A stretch of DNA of 64,000 nucleotides from Brevundimonas sp. (lineage in GTDB: Bacteria; Pseudomonadota; Alphaproteobacteria; Caulobacterales; Caulobacteraceae), in assembly GCF_013912065.1 (NCBI RefSeq), contig NZ_JACESA010000014.1, positions 31,727 through 95,726 on the forward strand, written 5' to 3'. The notes under the pieces are model-generated. The model saw only the letters and a program-made list of their open reading frames with translations. It was not told the DNA's origin and did no database searches. The position numbers and the translations under genes were made by a program. Below are positions 54,064 to 63,157 of the stretch, in pieces (the first letter of the stretch is position 1; every line of letters starts with the position of its first letter).

Positions 54064-55011
54064 CTAGCGAACCGTACGGTTCCGCTCGACCCGATTGCCG
54101 GCCGCCTCGTCGCCGTCATCGGCGCTGGAACCGAACGGATAACCGGCGTCGTCGCCGCAATAGCGCCGGTTCCCCTCGCGCGCGCCGACCACCACCGTCC
54201 GGGGCCTCAGCCAGTTCGTTCCTGAAAACACATTGTCCGTGATCAGATTATAGGACGGCGTCTGATGCCGGATCACCCCGTCCTCGCCGCAGTTGCGGTA
54301 CAGGAAGATCCCGCCCCGGCCGCCAAGGGCGAACCGGTTGCCCAGGATCCGGTTGGCGCCCGATCCGTCCACGGCGATCTGCTCACGGCCCGTACGGATG
54401 GAGAAGTCGTTGTCCTGGATCAGCGCCCCGGCGCTCTCGGCGTCCAGATAGACGGCGGTCGAGACCGACCGGCCCGAAAAGCGCGACCGGACCACCGTCG
54501 TCCGCGTCACGCCCGGCCCGACATAGAGGGGGATGGTCCCTGTCGCCTCGAACCGCACCCGCTCCAGCAGGGTCCCCACAGGCGCCGCGCTCTGGGCCGC
54601 CGTCGTATGATCCGCAGTCCGCGACGAATCCAAAAGGTCGCGCATCGAGCCGCCCGCCCCCATGCCCCAGATCCGCACATTGCCGACCACGGTGCAGTTC
54701 CGCACATAGGTCTCGACCGGCCGGCTCCAGCCGCCGTCGTCATGCCGCGACCAGATCGCCACCGTCGGCGCCTGGGCGGTCGCCTCGCCCGGGCGCCGGA
54801 TCGTACCGCCGCCGCAGTCGATCCCCGCGCCCGAGGCCTCGGCCCCCTCGATCAGGATCGGTCGCGCCACGGTCGCCCCCGCCAGGGTGGCGCGGCAGGT
54901 CAGGCGATAAGGCTGGTCCGCCGGCGTGGTCAGGTCGCGCGTCTCCTGCTGCGTGCAGGGGCGCGCCGCCGCCAGATCGACCGCCGCCGCCAGGGCCAGC
55001 GCCTCCCACAT
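54064..55011 (-). CDS. Secreted right-handed parallel beta-helix protein
   Basis: A 315-residue exported protein (signal sequence MWEALALAAAVDLAAA, about residues 1-16). The bulk consists of repeated short strands with the DNDFS, GNRFALGGRGGIFLYRN and TDNVFSGTNW pattern of right-handed beta helices. Cysteines in RPCTQQ, RLTCRA, DCGGG, RNCTV, RNCGED and RYCGDD may form disulfides. Such folds often bind or cut polysaccharides, but no catalytic set is evident. It starts two bases after the stop of the dead-phosphatase-like gene, so both are in one operon. Confidence 0.82.
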   Translation of the reverse strand: MWEALALAAAVDLAAARPCTQQETRDLTTPADQPYRLTCRATLAGATVARPILIEGAEASGAGIDCGGGTIRRPGEATAQAPTVAIWSRHDDGGWSRPVETYVRNCTVVGNVRIWGMGAGGSMRDLLDSSRTADHTTAAQSAAPVGTLLERVRFEATGTIPLYVGPGVTRTTVVRSRFSGRSVSTAVYLDAESAGALIQDNDFSIRTGREQIAVDGSGANRILGNRFALGGRGGIFLYRNCGEDGVIRHQTPSYNLITDNVFSGTNWLRPRTVVVGAREGNRRYCGDDAGYPFGSSADDGDEAAGNRVERNRTVR

Positions 55012-55013
55012 GA

Positions 55014-55856
55014 TCAGGGCCGAGCCGTTGAAACAGTCTGGGCCAGGGCGGCCCGTTCCGCCGCGCAACCGGGGTTGGTCCGCCCCGTCGCCCGCGCCGC
55101 CGTCAGTTCGCGCCGCGCGGTTTCGGCCTCCGACTGGAACTCCGGCGTCGCGACGATCTCGGCCATGACGGCCCGACCGATGGCCTCGCCCGCCGCCACG
55201 TCGCTCGGATAGTTCATCGCGCAGACCAAACGGCTGACGCCGATCTCATGGCCGATGCGACGCGTCTCGGCCGCCCGTTCAGGCTCGACGGCGGCCAGGG
55301 CCTCGGCATAGGCCGTCCCGGTCGCGGCGCCTGCGGACGGATAGGAGGCGCTGCGGCGCGCGGCCGGCGTCAGGGTCTGGCAGGCCCGACGCGCCGCTTC
55401 GTCGGCGACCGGCCGTCCGCGAGCGGCGCTCGCCGCCACCTGTGCGACCACCGCCTGGACGTCGTGAAAAGCCTTGGCGGCCATCCGGTCCAGCGCCGGC
55501 GTCTCCGCCGAGCCCAGCCTCACCCCCAGGGCGCAGTCGAAATGCTGCAAGGCCAGCGGCGGGCGCAGTTCGGCGTGGGTGGTGGCCAACAGCCAGCGGT
55601 CCGTATCCTCCAGCGCTGCGAACCCGGCCGATCCGGCCTTGTCGGCCCGGTCCTGGGGCGAGTCCGCGACGGGGGCCGAGGGCGCGGCCTGGGCCAGGCG
55701 CGCCAGGGCGCCGGGCTGCAGATATCCGGAGTCGGCGGCGATGAAGATCGGCTGGGCCGAGGGTCGTTCGGCCGGAGCGCAGGCCGCCAGCCCGGACATA
55801 ATCAGAGCTAGAGGCGTCAGCAGCGTCGCCGCACGCGGGGCGGCGACGGGTCTCAC
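55014..55856 (-). CDS. Acid-phosphatase (PAP2/class A) homologue lacking catalytic histidines, lipoprotein
   Basis: A 280-residue exported protein. The N-terminus has a lipobox (MSGLAACAP near residues 20-28). The C-terminal half follows the class A acid phosphatase pattern, but the motif SYPSGHT is SYPSAGA near residues 171-177, and SR-x5-H-x3-D is SRLVCAMNYPSD near 208-219. Both catalytic histidines are replaced and the lysine of K-x6-RP is missing, although RP is kept. It is therefore probably catalytically inactive. The GTG start overlaps the stop of the upstream lipoprotein as GTGA, and the beta-helix gene follows after two bases. Confidence 0.8.
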   Translation of the reverse strand: MRPVAAPRAATLLTPLALIMSGLAACAPAERPSAQPIFIAADSGYLQPGALARLAQAAPSAPVADSPQDRADKAGSAGFAALEDTDRWLLATTHAELRPPLALQHFDCALGVRLGSAETPALDRMAAKAFHDVQAVVAQVAASAARGRPVADEAARRACQTLTPAARRSASYPSAGAATGTAYAEALAAVEPERAAETRRIGHEIGVSRLVCAMNYPSDVAAGEAIGRAVMAEIVATPEFQSEAETARRELTAARATGRTNPGCAAERAALAQTVSTARP

Positions 55857-56362
55857 CGGCCCGCGCTCCAACTCAGTTGCACCGAGGTCTGGTCGTTTTC
55901 GCCGGGCGCCGCCACCACCTGGATATTGGTCGCCCCGTCCGAGCCGCCCGCCGCCCCGTAGGCCCGAGCGTCGCCCTGGTTCATGCCCATGACCGAGATC
56001 AGGCCGGCCTCTTCGGCGCGGGCACGATAAAAGGCCACCACCTCGTCGGGCGTTGCGTCGGTGTGGAAGGTCACCAGCCCGCCTTCTCCGTCCGGACCCG
56101 TCGCGGTCGTCGCGGGCTCGTCCAGCGCCGCGCCCGGATAAAGGGTCGCGAAGACAGGAGCGCCGGGCGCCGCGAGAATCTCAGCCTTAGACGGCAAGGC
56201 CGCCTCCGCCGAAGGCGGGGCCTCCACGATCGCCGCGGCGGTCTTTTCGCGAGGTGTGGCGGTGGGAACCTCGGCTCGGGCCCCTTCGGTCTTCGACCGG
56301 TCGTCGCAACCCGCAAGGCAGAATAAGACTAAGGCGGCCGAAGCCGCCAGACGGCGTATCAT
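55853..56362 (-). CDS. Lipoprotein of unknown function
   Basis: A 169-residue precursor with a lipobox (LVLFCLAGCDD near residues 12-22), a Pro/Ala-rich linker and a compact C-terminal domain (GGLVTFHTDATPDEVVAFYRARAEEAGL and NIQVVAAPGENDQTSVQLSWS). It has the look of the small ferredoxin-like domains seen in other envelope lipoproteins. An ATG 24 bases earlier is possible. It is the first gene of a coupled operon with the phosphatase-like and beta-helix genes, so the three products probably meet in the envelope. Confidence 0.8.
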   Translation of the reverse strand: MIRRLAASAALVLFCLAGCDDRSKTEGARAEVPTATPREKTAAAIVEAPPSAEAALPSKAEILAAPGAPVFATLYPGAALDEPATTATGPDGEGGLVTFHTDATPDEVVAFYRARAEEAGLISVMGMNQGDARAYGAAGGSDGATNIQVVAAPGENDQTSVQLSWSAGR

Positions 56363-56434
56363 CTGGGATTCTTCCCTTGAACCCATGGTCAAGGCTCCAC
56401 CGTGGAGCATGGATGAGGCGGCGGCAAGGCGTGT

Positions 56435-56794
56435 TCAGTCGTCTCGCGCGCCTTCGGCCGGATCGCCGCCCGCGCCGCCGAAACGACGACCCGAGCCCAC
56501 GGCGTCCGGTTCCGCGTCCGACGGCGAATCCGGATCGGCCCAGGCCCGTCCCTCCTCGGCCAGCCTCGCGTTGATCGCCTGCGAATCAGGGTCGTCGTCC
56601 GATCCGCTGGCCGATCCGCCGCGCAGCGACCCTGCGCGGGTGTCGGAGCCGGAATCGGTCCCGTCCAACGCCTCGATCAAGGCGTCGGCCCTGTGGCCCA
56701 GATCGGGCTTTTCGCCCATGTCGGCCGCCTCGCGCGCGTCTTCGCCCTCGCGGCCTTCTTCCGTCGGGATATGTTCGGGATTGGCGTCCGTCAT
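56435..56794 (-). CDS. Small acidic, probably disordered protein
   Basis: A 119-residue protein with very high Asp, Glu, Gly and Ser content and no hydrophobic core, signal or membrane helix. It is probably unfolded in isolation. I recognise no family. The ATG follows a reasonable GGAG site. It lies just upstream of the lipoprotein/phosphatase-like operon on the same strand, with about 70 bases between. Composition alone does not reveal a function, and it may be a stress or hydration-related protein. Confidence 0.6.
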   Translation of the reverse strand: MTDANPEHIPTEEGREGEDAREAADMGEKPDLGHRADALIEALDGTDSGSDTRAGSLRGGSASGSDDDPDSQAINARLAEEGRAWADPDSPSDAEPDAVGSGRRFGGAGGDPAEGARDD

Positions 56795-56891
56795 GGCCCA
56801 GGTCTCCTGTTCGCGGAGTCAAAGCATCCGACCCGCTCGGGTTCCCGACCCGTCCCCTTGAACCGGAGCCCGCAGCCCCGATCTAACGGCA

Positions 56892-57896
56892 ATGATCCCG
56901 TTCTCAGTGCTCGACCTGTCCCCCATCGTCGAAGGCGGCGACGCTCGCCGCGCCCTCGACGAGACCCTTGCCCTGGCCCAGGCCGCCGACCGGCTGGGCT
57001 ACAACCGCTTCTGGCTGGCCGAGCATCACAACATGCCGGGCATCGCCAGCGCGGCCACCGCCCTCGTCATCGGCCATGTGGCGGCGGGAACCGAGCGTAT
57101 CCGCGTCGGCTCCGGCGGGGTCATGCTGCCCAACCACGCCCCCCTGGTCGTCGCCGAACAGTTCGGAACGCTGGAGACCCTGTTCCCCGGCCGGATCGAT
57201 CTCGGTCTGGGCCGGGCGCCCGGCACGGACGGCGCCACCGCCCGCGCCCTGCGCCGCTATTTCGAGGGCGCCGACCAGTTCCCGCGCGACGTGGTCGAAC
57301 TTATCCAGTGGTTCGAGCCGGCCTCAGAGAACCAGCCCGTCCGCGCCGTTCCCGGCGCCGGCCTGCGGGTGCCGATCTGGCTTCTGGGCTCCAGCCTTTT
57401 CAGCGCCCAACTGGCCGGGCAGCTGGGCCTGCCCTACGCCTTCGCCAGCCATTTCGCGCCCGAGCTTCTGCTGGAGGCCCTGGCCCTCTATCGCCGCAGC
57501 TTCACCCCGTCGGACCGAATGGCCCAGCCCCACGCCATGGCCGCGATCAACGTCTTCGCCGCCGAGACCGACGAGGACGGCGTGCGCCTGTCTACCTCGA
57601 TGCAACAGAGCTTCGCCCGTCTTTCGACCGGCAAGCCCGGCAAACTGCCCCCGCCCGTCGACGACATCACCGCCGTCCTGACCCCGCAGCAGATCGAGGG
57701 CGCGCGCAGCCGTCTGCTCTACTCCGCCGTCGGCGGACCAGAGACGGTGCGGAAACAGATCGCCGACTTCATCGCCCTGACCGGGGTGGACGAACTGATG
57801 ATCACCGGCATGGCCTTCGACAACGCCGCCCGCATCCACAGCCTCGAGATCGTCGCCGAAGCCCGCATCCGGCTGAGCGAAGCGGCGGCGGCTTAG
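56892..57896 (+). CDS. LLM-class flavin-dependent oxidoreductase
   Basis: A 334-residue luciferase-like TIM-barrel monooxygenase. The pattern is typical: [68 protein letters not shown] at residues 31-98, then [13 protein letters not shown]. Such enzymes use reduced FMN or F420 to oxidise diverse small molecules, and the substrate is not predictable here. The gene is monocistronic between the acidic protein and the convergent type I secretion genes. Confidence 0.92.
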   Translation: MIPFSVLDLSPIVEGGDARRALDETLALAQAADRLGYNRFWLAEHHNMPGIASAATALVIGHVAAGTERIRVGSGGVMLPNHAPLVVAEQFGTLETLFPGRIDLGLGRAPGTDGATARALRRYFEGADQFPRDVVELIQWFEPASENQPVRAVPGAGLRVPIWLLGSSLFSAQLAGQLGLPYAFASHFAPELLLEALALYRRSFTPSDRMAQPHAMAAINVFAAETDEDGVRLSTSMQQSFARLSTGKPGKLPPPVDDITAVLTPQQIEGARSRLLYSAVGGPETVRKQIADFIALTGVDELMITGMAFDNAARIHSLEIVAEARIRLSEAAAA

Positions 57897-57924
57897 AAGC
57901 AGGCTGTCTAAACCCGGCCCAGCC

Positions 57925-59259
57925 CTACTGTTGAGCGCCGGAGCGCCATAGGTTCTGCGCCATCGGTTCGAACAGATAGGCGAGGGCTGTCCTTTTGCGC
58001 GTGAGAATGACCACCTGCACCGGCATGCCGGAGCGGATGCTGCGCGCGGCGGCCCCGAGCTTCTCCAGTTGCTGGGGTGAAACGACCACCTCGGCGCGGA
58101 AATAACTGCGTCCGGTCGCCTCGTCGGTGAAACTGTCAGCCGATATCCGCGTGACCATCCCGCGCACGATCGGCGGATTCCGCTCCCGCAAGCCCGGGAA
58201 TTTGACCTCGGTATCCAGGCCGACCCGCAGATTGTCGATATCCGCCGGATCGACCTGGGCGACGATGATCTGGGATGCCTGGTCCGGCACCACTTCCATC
58301 AAGGTCTGTCCGGGCTGAACCACCCCGCCCTGAGTAAAGACGGTCAGGCCCACGACCTGGCCCGTCGCGGGGCTGCGTATCTCGGCCCGCGCCAGTTGCT
58401 CGCGCAGTTCGATCATCTTTGGTCGCAGCTCGTTCAACTGCACCTCGACCTGGCGCAATTGTTCGGCGACATCCTCGTTCAGCCTGGTGGACACGCCCAG
58501 GGTCTGCAGCCGGGTTTCCCCGATCTGCTCGCGCGTGCTGGCCACCTGAGCCCGCAGCGCGCCCTGTTCGCCCTCGAGAGCGGCGGCGGTGCGTTCTAGC
58601 GCTCGGACCCGCGTCAGCGGCGCATAGCCCTGGGCGGCGAGCGATCTCAAACCCTCCAGTTCCTCTCCGATAAGACGTTGCTGGATGGCGTTGGCCTCGA
58701 TCTGACGTTCATAGCCGTCCATCTGGTCGCGCAGCTGTCCAACGCGCTGGTTCAGCACGCCAGTTTCGGTGGAACGGCCGGCGCCCCGGGCCGAATACTG
58801 CAACCGCTGCAGGCGCATGGCCTCGTCGGCCAACGCCCGATCCGCCTCGGACAGATCGGTGAACTCCGCCGGAACGGGCAGGACGGGAAGACGGTCGCGC
58901 TCGGCGATCAGTCGCGATCGTTGGGCCAGAAGGGCGAAAACCTGTCCGGCCGCGCCCCGCTCGCTGGCGTGCAACTCGCCGGCGTTCAATTCGACCAGAA
59001 CCTGTCCCTGACGGACCCGGTCCCCCTCCGCGACCTTCAGCGCGCTGACCACGCCGCCATCGCGATGCTGGACCGCCTGGCGATTGCCCGACACCGTCAC
59101 CTGGCCCTGGGCGAAGGCGCCGGCGTCCAGGGGCGCGAAGGCCGCCCACCCCAGGAAGATCACGAAGAAGGCCACGATCACCACGCCGCCCAGGATCAGT
59201 TCGCGTCGCGGCGAATCCGGCTGCTCCGATTCACCGGCGACAAGGCTCAAATCGGTCAT
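57925..59259 (-). CDS. HlyD-type periplasmic adaptor of a type I secretion system
   Basis: A 444-residue adaptor with one N-terminal transmembrane helix (about residues 26-46) and a biotinyl-lipoyl-like segment (GRNRQAVQHRDGGVVSALKVAEGD). Long coiled coils follow (residues 100-290), then a C-terminal barrel region. HlyD-type proteins bridge an ABC exporter in the inner membrane with a TolC-like channel. The gene follows the PrtD-like ABC gene after one base. No outer-membrane channel gene is present in the window. Confidence 0.93.
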   Translation of the reverse strand: MTDLSLVAGESEQPDSPRRELILGGVVIVAFFVIFLGWAAFAPLDAGAFAQGQVTVSGNRQAVQHRDGGVVSALKVAEGDRVRQGQVLVELNAGELHASERGAAGQVFALLAQRSRLIAERDRLPVLPVPAEFTDLSEADRALADEAMRLQRLQYSARGAGRSTETGVLNQRVGQLRDQMDGYERQIEANAIQQRLIGEELEGLRSLAAQGYAPLTRVRALERTAAALEGEQGALRAQVASTREQIGETRLQTLGVSTRLNEDVAEQLRQVEVQLNELRPKMIELREQLARAEIRSPATGQVVGLTVFTQGGVVQPGQTLMEVVPDQASQIIVAQVDPADIDNLRVGLDTEVKFPGLRERNPPIVRGMVTRISADSFTDEATGRSYFRAEVVVSPQQLEKLGAAARSIRSGMPVQVVILTRKRTALAYLFEPMAQNLWRSGAQQ

Positions 59260-59260
59260 G

Positions 59261-61012
59261 TCAGGCTCTCCCCGCGGCGACCATGGCGGGCGGCGCCTCT
59301 CTCAGCCGGGCCAGAACTTCTTCCCTGGGCCCTTCCAGCTGCACGGCTCCGTCACGCATCACCAACAGCCGATCGACCCGCGCCAGAACCCCGGCGCGGT
59401 GGGCGACCACGACCACGGCCGCGCCCCGCGTCGCGGCGCCCAGTATGGCGGCCATCAGGGCCGTCTCGCCTTCCTGGTCTAGGTTCGAGTTCGGCTCGTC
59501 CAGCACCAGCAGGCAGGGGTCGCCATAAAGCGCGCGCGCCAGGGCGATACGTTGCGCCTGCCCGGCCGACACGCCGGCGCCATAGGGGCCGAGCGCGGTG
59601 TCATAGCCGTGCGGCAACCGCAAGATCATCTCATGTGCGCCCGCGGCGATGGCGGCGGCGACGGCTGTCCGGTCGACCTCGGCCGCTTCCAGACCCGTGG
59701 CGGACGAGAAGCGCGAGATATTGTCCTTGATCGACCCGGCGAAAAGGCTTGGCGACTGAGGCATATAGCCGATGAAACGCGCCAGTTCGTCGCCGTCGCG
59801 CGCGCCGTACTCGGCCCCGTCCAGACGGACGTCGCCCGCCGTAGGGACCAGGGCGCCGGCGATGACCCGCGCCAGTGTGGTCTTGCCCGATCCGCTGGCG
59901 CCGATGACGCCGAGGGTCTGACCCGGTTCCAGCCCCAGAACGGCGTGGCGCAGTTGAGCGGTTTCGGTGTCGGGCAGCCGCACCGTGACACCTTCCAGCC
60001 TCAGCCGTCCGGCGGGCGGCGGAAGAGCTGTGCGCGACCGGTCCTGGGCCGCGGTCTTGGCGAACAGTTCAACCAGTGTGTTCCAGCTGGAGCGCGCCTG
60101 GACCAGTCCCGGCCAAGCCCCGACCAGAAGCTCCACCGGCGCCACGGCCCGGCTCAACAGCACAGAGGCGGCGATGATCGAACCGGCGGACATCTCGCCC
60201 TTTACGACCAGATAGGCGGCCAGCCCCAGAGCCGCCGATTGCAGCACAAGCCGCACGAACTTTATGGCCCCGGAATATTTGCCGCCGGTCAGCTGGGCGT
60301 CGGCCTGTTGAGCCACCGCGCCGCGTCTCTGGTCGATCTGGCGCGCGATGCTGGAGCCGCGCATGCCCAGGGCGCGGACGACCTCGGCCTGGCCCGCCAC
60401 GCTTTCCTGGGCGGCGTAGGCAGCGGCGTTGGACTGTATGGCCTTGGCCAGACGAGGGCGGCTGTCGCGTTCGTTGCGCCACGCCAGGGTGAACAGGATC
60501 AGGCCGCCGACCAGGGTCAGAAGGCCGATCGCCGGGTGCAGCAGAAAGCAGCAGCCGAGATAGAGCGGCGTCCACGGCGCGTCGAACAGGGCCAGGGCCC
60601 CCGGCCCGGAGACGGCGGTTCGCACATTGTCGAACTCCCTCAAGGCCTGACTGCCCGGCGCCTGGCCCACTGACCTGGCTTGGATATCGACCACGCGCGC
60701 CAGGATCCGGCTCGACAGCATCCGATCCAGCCGCAGTCCGGCGCGCAGCAGCAGCCGACCCCGCAGCCAGTCCAGGATCGCCAGACAGGCCAGTGCGAAG
60801 ACCGCGACCGCCGTGATCAGGCCCAGGGTCGTCAGACCTCCGGTCGGAACGACCCGGTCATAGACCTGCAGCATGTATAGTGTGGGGGCCAGATACAGCA
60901 GATTGACCAGGGCGCTGAACACCGCAGCCCAGACGAAATGGGTGCGGCAAGCGCGGAAGGCGGCGGCAAGCGGCTCCGTGCCGGGACGATCTGAAAGCAA
61001 CGACTTGAACAC
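59261..61012 (-). CDS. Type I secretion ABC permease/ATPase (PrtD family)
   Basis: A 583-residue half-transporter with six membrane helices in the first 320 residues. The ATPase domain follows, with Walker A GASGSGKTTLA near residue 373, the signature GAGVSAGQAQRIALARAL near 475, and Walker B LLVLDEPNSNLDQEG near 503. The NSNLD ending is typical of PrtD/RsaD-type exporters for proteases and S-layer proteins with C-terminal signals. Together with the HlyD gene it forms a two-gene export unit. No repeat-rich RTX substrate is encoded nearby. Confidence 0.94.
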   Translation of the reverse strand: MFKSLLSDRPGTEPLAAAFRACRTHFVWAAVFSALVNLLYLAPTLYMLQVYDRVVPTGGLTTLGLITAVAVFALACLAILDWLRGRLLLRAGLRLDRMLSSRILARVVDIQARSVGQAPGSQALREFDNVRTAVSGPGALALFDAPWTPLYLGCCFLLHPAIGLLTLVGGLILFTLAWRNERDSRPRLAKAIQSNAAAYAAQESVAGQAEVVRALGMRGSSIARQIDQRRGAVAQQADAQLTGGKYSGAIKFVRLVLQSAALGLAAYLVVKGEMSAGSIIAASVLLSRAVAPVELLVGAWPGLVQARSSWNTLVELFAKTAAQDRSRTALPPPAGRLRLEGVTVRLPDTETAQLRHAVLGLEPGQTLGVIGASGSGKTTLARVIAGALVPTAGDVRLDGAEYGARDGDELARFIGYMPQSPSLFAGSIKDNISRFSSATGLEAAEVDRTAVAAAIAAGAHEMILRLPHGYDTALGPYGAGVSAGQAQRIALARALYGDPCLLVLDEPNSNLDQEGETALMAAILGAATRGAAVVVVAHRAGVLARVDRLLVMRDGAVQLEGPREEVLARLREAPPAMVAAGRA

Positions 61013-61098
61013 GGACGCCCGGTCTCCGGAACGCTTGGGGTGGCGAGCTGAACTCGCTGGGGAGAGCCCTACTCTAAGGGCCGAACCTTCCTTTAGCC

Positions 61099-62082
61099 CT
61101 AACGCGCCTTCGCAATTTGCGCGAGAAACTCCAGCAGCAGGTCATTCACCGTGTCCGCCCGTTCCTGCTGGATCCAGTGTCCCGCGCCGGGCACGACCAC
61201 TGACCGGGTCAGGTTCGGAACCCAGTCCTTCAGCCCCGCCTCGGCCGCGCCAGCATAATGGCGCACCGGGTCGTCCTCGCCGACGATGAACAGGGCCGGT
61301 TGAAGGATGCGCTGGTTCTGGGCGAAAGCCGTCAGCGACCAGTTCAGGTCAAGCGCCCGATACCAGTTCAACGGCCCGTCGAAACCCCCGGCCGCAAAGG
61401 CCTCGACATATTCGGCGAAATGCGCCTCGCTCATCCAGGGCGGCAGGGTCGCCGCGTCGTCGACGCTGTCCAACAGGCTGACGCCCCTGGGCATGAAGCC
61501 GGTCGAGCGTTTCGCGGCCGGCGTCGCGCCGTCAAAGGCCCAGAACAGCTTCCTCAGCGTCGTGACCGGATCGGCCTCCAGCGCCAGATGGGCGTCCGGC
61601 GCCTGGAAGCGGTTGATATAGAGGTCGCCCAGTCCGGCCCGTTCCGAGATCGCCGCCATGGCCTGGGTCGGCGGCCCCTTGGGGCGACGCGGCTGGAACG
61701 GGACCGACAGGCCCGCCACGGCGGTGAACAGATCGGGCCTCAGAAGGGCGCAGTGCCAGGCGACCGGCCCGCCCCAGTCGTGACCGACGACAATACAGGA
61801 CGGCTTCTCCAGCGCCCGGACCAGATCGACCATGTCCCCGACCAGGTGCAGAATCGAATAGGCCTCGACACCCCGAGGCTTGTCCGTCCCGCCATAGCCT
61901 CGCATGTCGGGGGCCAAGACGTGATAGCCCCCCTGCGACAGGGCCTCGACCTGGGCGCGCCAACTGAGCCCCAGTTCGGGAAAACCGTGGATCAACAGGA
62001 CCAGGGGCGCGTTCGGGTCTTCATGCCCGGCCTCCAGCACCTGTTGGACAAGGCCGTCGGTCTTGATAAGCCGGGTGCGCAT
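61099..62082 (-). CDS. Alpha/beta hydrolase of the epoxide-hydrolase type
   Basis: A 327-residue enzyme with HGFPELGLSWR near residue 33, the aspartate nucleophile in VVGHDWGGPVAWH near residue 101, and the late histidine in VPGAGHWIQQE near 305. The Asp nucleophile and the HGFPE oxyanion hole are typical of soluble epoxide hydrolases and haloalkane dehalogenases. The epoxide group is more likely from the sequence style. The aldo-keto reductase gene diverges from it with 45 bases between starts. Confidence 0.9.
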   Translation of the reverse strand: MRTRLIKTDGLVQQVLEAGHEDPNAPLVLLIHGFPELGLSWRAQVEALSQGGYHVLAPDMRGYGGTDKPRGVEAYSILHLVGDMVDLVRALEKPSCIVVGHDWGGPVAWHCALLRPDLFTAVAGLSVPFQPRRPKGPPTQAMAAISERAGLGDLYINRFQAPDAHLALEADPVTTLRKLFWAFDGATPAAKRSTGFMPRGVSLLDSVDDAATLPPWMSEAHFAEYVEAFAAGGFDGPLNWYRALDLNWSLTAFAQNQRILQPALFIVGEDDPVRHYAGAAEAGLKDWVPNLTRSVVVPGAGHWIQQERADTVNDLLLEFLAQIAKAR

Positions 62083-62127
62083 TCTAACCTCTCCGGCGGC
62101 TTTCGCCGCTCACAGAACAGGACGGAA

Positions 62128-62964
62128 ATGACCCGCCTCGTCACATTCGCAGACGGTACGACCGTTCCCGCCCTGGGCCAAGGCACCTGGGAATTGGGCG
62201 ACGACCCCGCCTGGCGCGATGAGGAGCAGCAGGCTCTGGCGCGGGGAATCGACCTGGGCCTGACCCTGATCGACACGGCCGAGCTCTACGGCGACGGCCG
62301 TTCCGAACGGCTGGTGGGCGAGGTCATCGCCGGGCGGCGCGACGAGATATTTCTGGTCTCCAAGGTCCGGCCCGAGAACGCCTCGGAAATGAAGATGATG
62401 CTGTCCTGCGAAAAGTCGCTGGAACGGCTGGGGACCGACCGGCTGGACCTCTATCTGCTGCACTGGGAAGGCCGGGTTCCGCTGGAAGAGACCATCGCCG
62501 CCTTCCAGGAGCTGGTGGACGAGGGGATGATCGCCCGCTGGGGCGTGTCCAACCTCGACCTGCGGGCCATGCGGCGGCTGGAGGAGATCGAGGGCGGCGA
62601 GGACTGCGCCGTCAACCAGCTGCTCTATAATCTGGGCTCGCGCGGTGTGGAGTTCGATCTGCTGCCCTGGATGCAGGCCCGCGACATGCCGATGATGGCC
62701 TATTCGCCCCTGGGGCGCGGCGAGTTGCTGGAACAGCCGCTGATCCGCGACATCGCCAACCGCCACGACGCCGATCCGGCCCAGGTCGCCCTGGCCGCCG
62801 TCCTGCGCCACGACGGCGTCATCGCCATCCCCAAGGCCAGCTCCGTCGAACACGTCGAGGCCAACGCCGACGCCCTGGAGATCCAGTTCGACCTCGAGGA
62901 CCTGGAACGCCTCGACGAGGCCTTCCCCCCGCCCACGCGCGAGACGCCGCTGGATATTATTTGA
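62128..62964 (+). CDS. Aldo/keto reductase
   Basis: A 278-residue NADPH-dependent reductase of the AKR superfamily. The tetrad residues are visible in LIDTAELYGDG near residue 53 (Asp and Tyr), VSKVRP near 82 (Lys) and LYLLHWEG near 115 (His). The C-terminal VIAIPKASSVEHVEAN is the cofactor-binding segment. AKRs reduce aldehydes and ketones, and the substrate is not predictable. The ATG follows a GGACGGAA site. It is followed by an inverted-repeat element. Confidence 0.92.
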   Translation: MTRLVTFADGTTVPALGQGTWELGDDPAWRDEEQQALARGIDLGLTLIDTAELYGDGRSERLVGEVIAGRRDEIFLVSKVRPENASEMKMMLSCEKSLERLGTDRLDLYLLHWEGRVPLEETIAAFQELVDEGMIARWGVSNLDLRAMRRLEEIEGGEDCAVNQLLYNLGSRGVEFDLLPWMQARDMPMMAYSPLGRGELLEQPLIRDIANRHDADPAQVALAAVLRHDGVIAIPKASSVEHVEANADALEIQFDLEDLERLDEAFPPPTRETPLDII

Positions 62965-63020
62965 GGGAGAAGCTCGGTCGAGGAAAGGCCGACGCTCCGT
63001 TAAAGAACCCCCTTTTAGAA

Positions 63021-63131
63021 CCGTCATCCTAGGGCTTGTCCCTAGGATCCATACGCCCGGTGCGTCCGTAGGGTGCGCTCTGTTCGACACACCGGGAGTA
63101 TGGATCCTCGCCACAAGGGCGAGGATGACGG
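63021..63131. repeat. Inverted-repeat element between the AKR and HIT genes
   Basis: Outer arms CCGTCATCCT and AGGATGACGG and further matching segments (GGATCCATAC with GTATGGATCC, and CCCGGTG with CACCGGG) form a long imperfect hairpin of about 110 bases. It has no coding capacity. Confidence 0.85.
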
Positions 63132-63157
63132 CATATGGTGGGGATTACAGGAAGCCC

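Noticed and set aside
56690-57934. Arg/Pro-rich plus-strand frame overlapping the LLM gene
   Set aside because: Low-complexity shadow of the flavin oxidoreductase, with no start site support.
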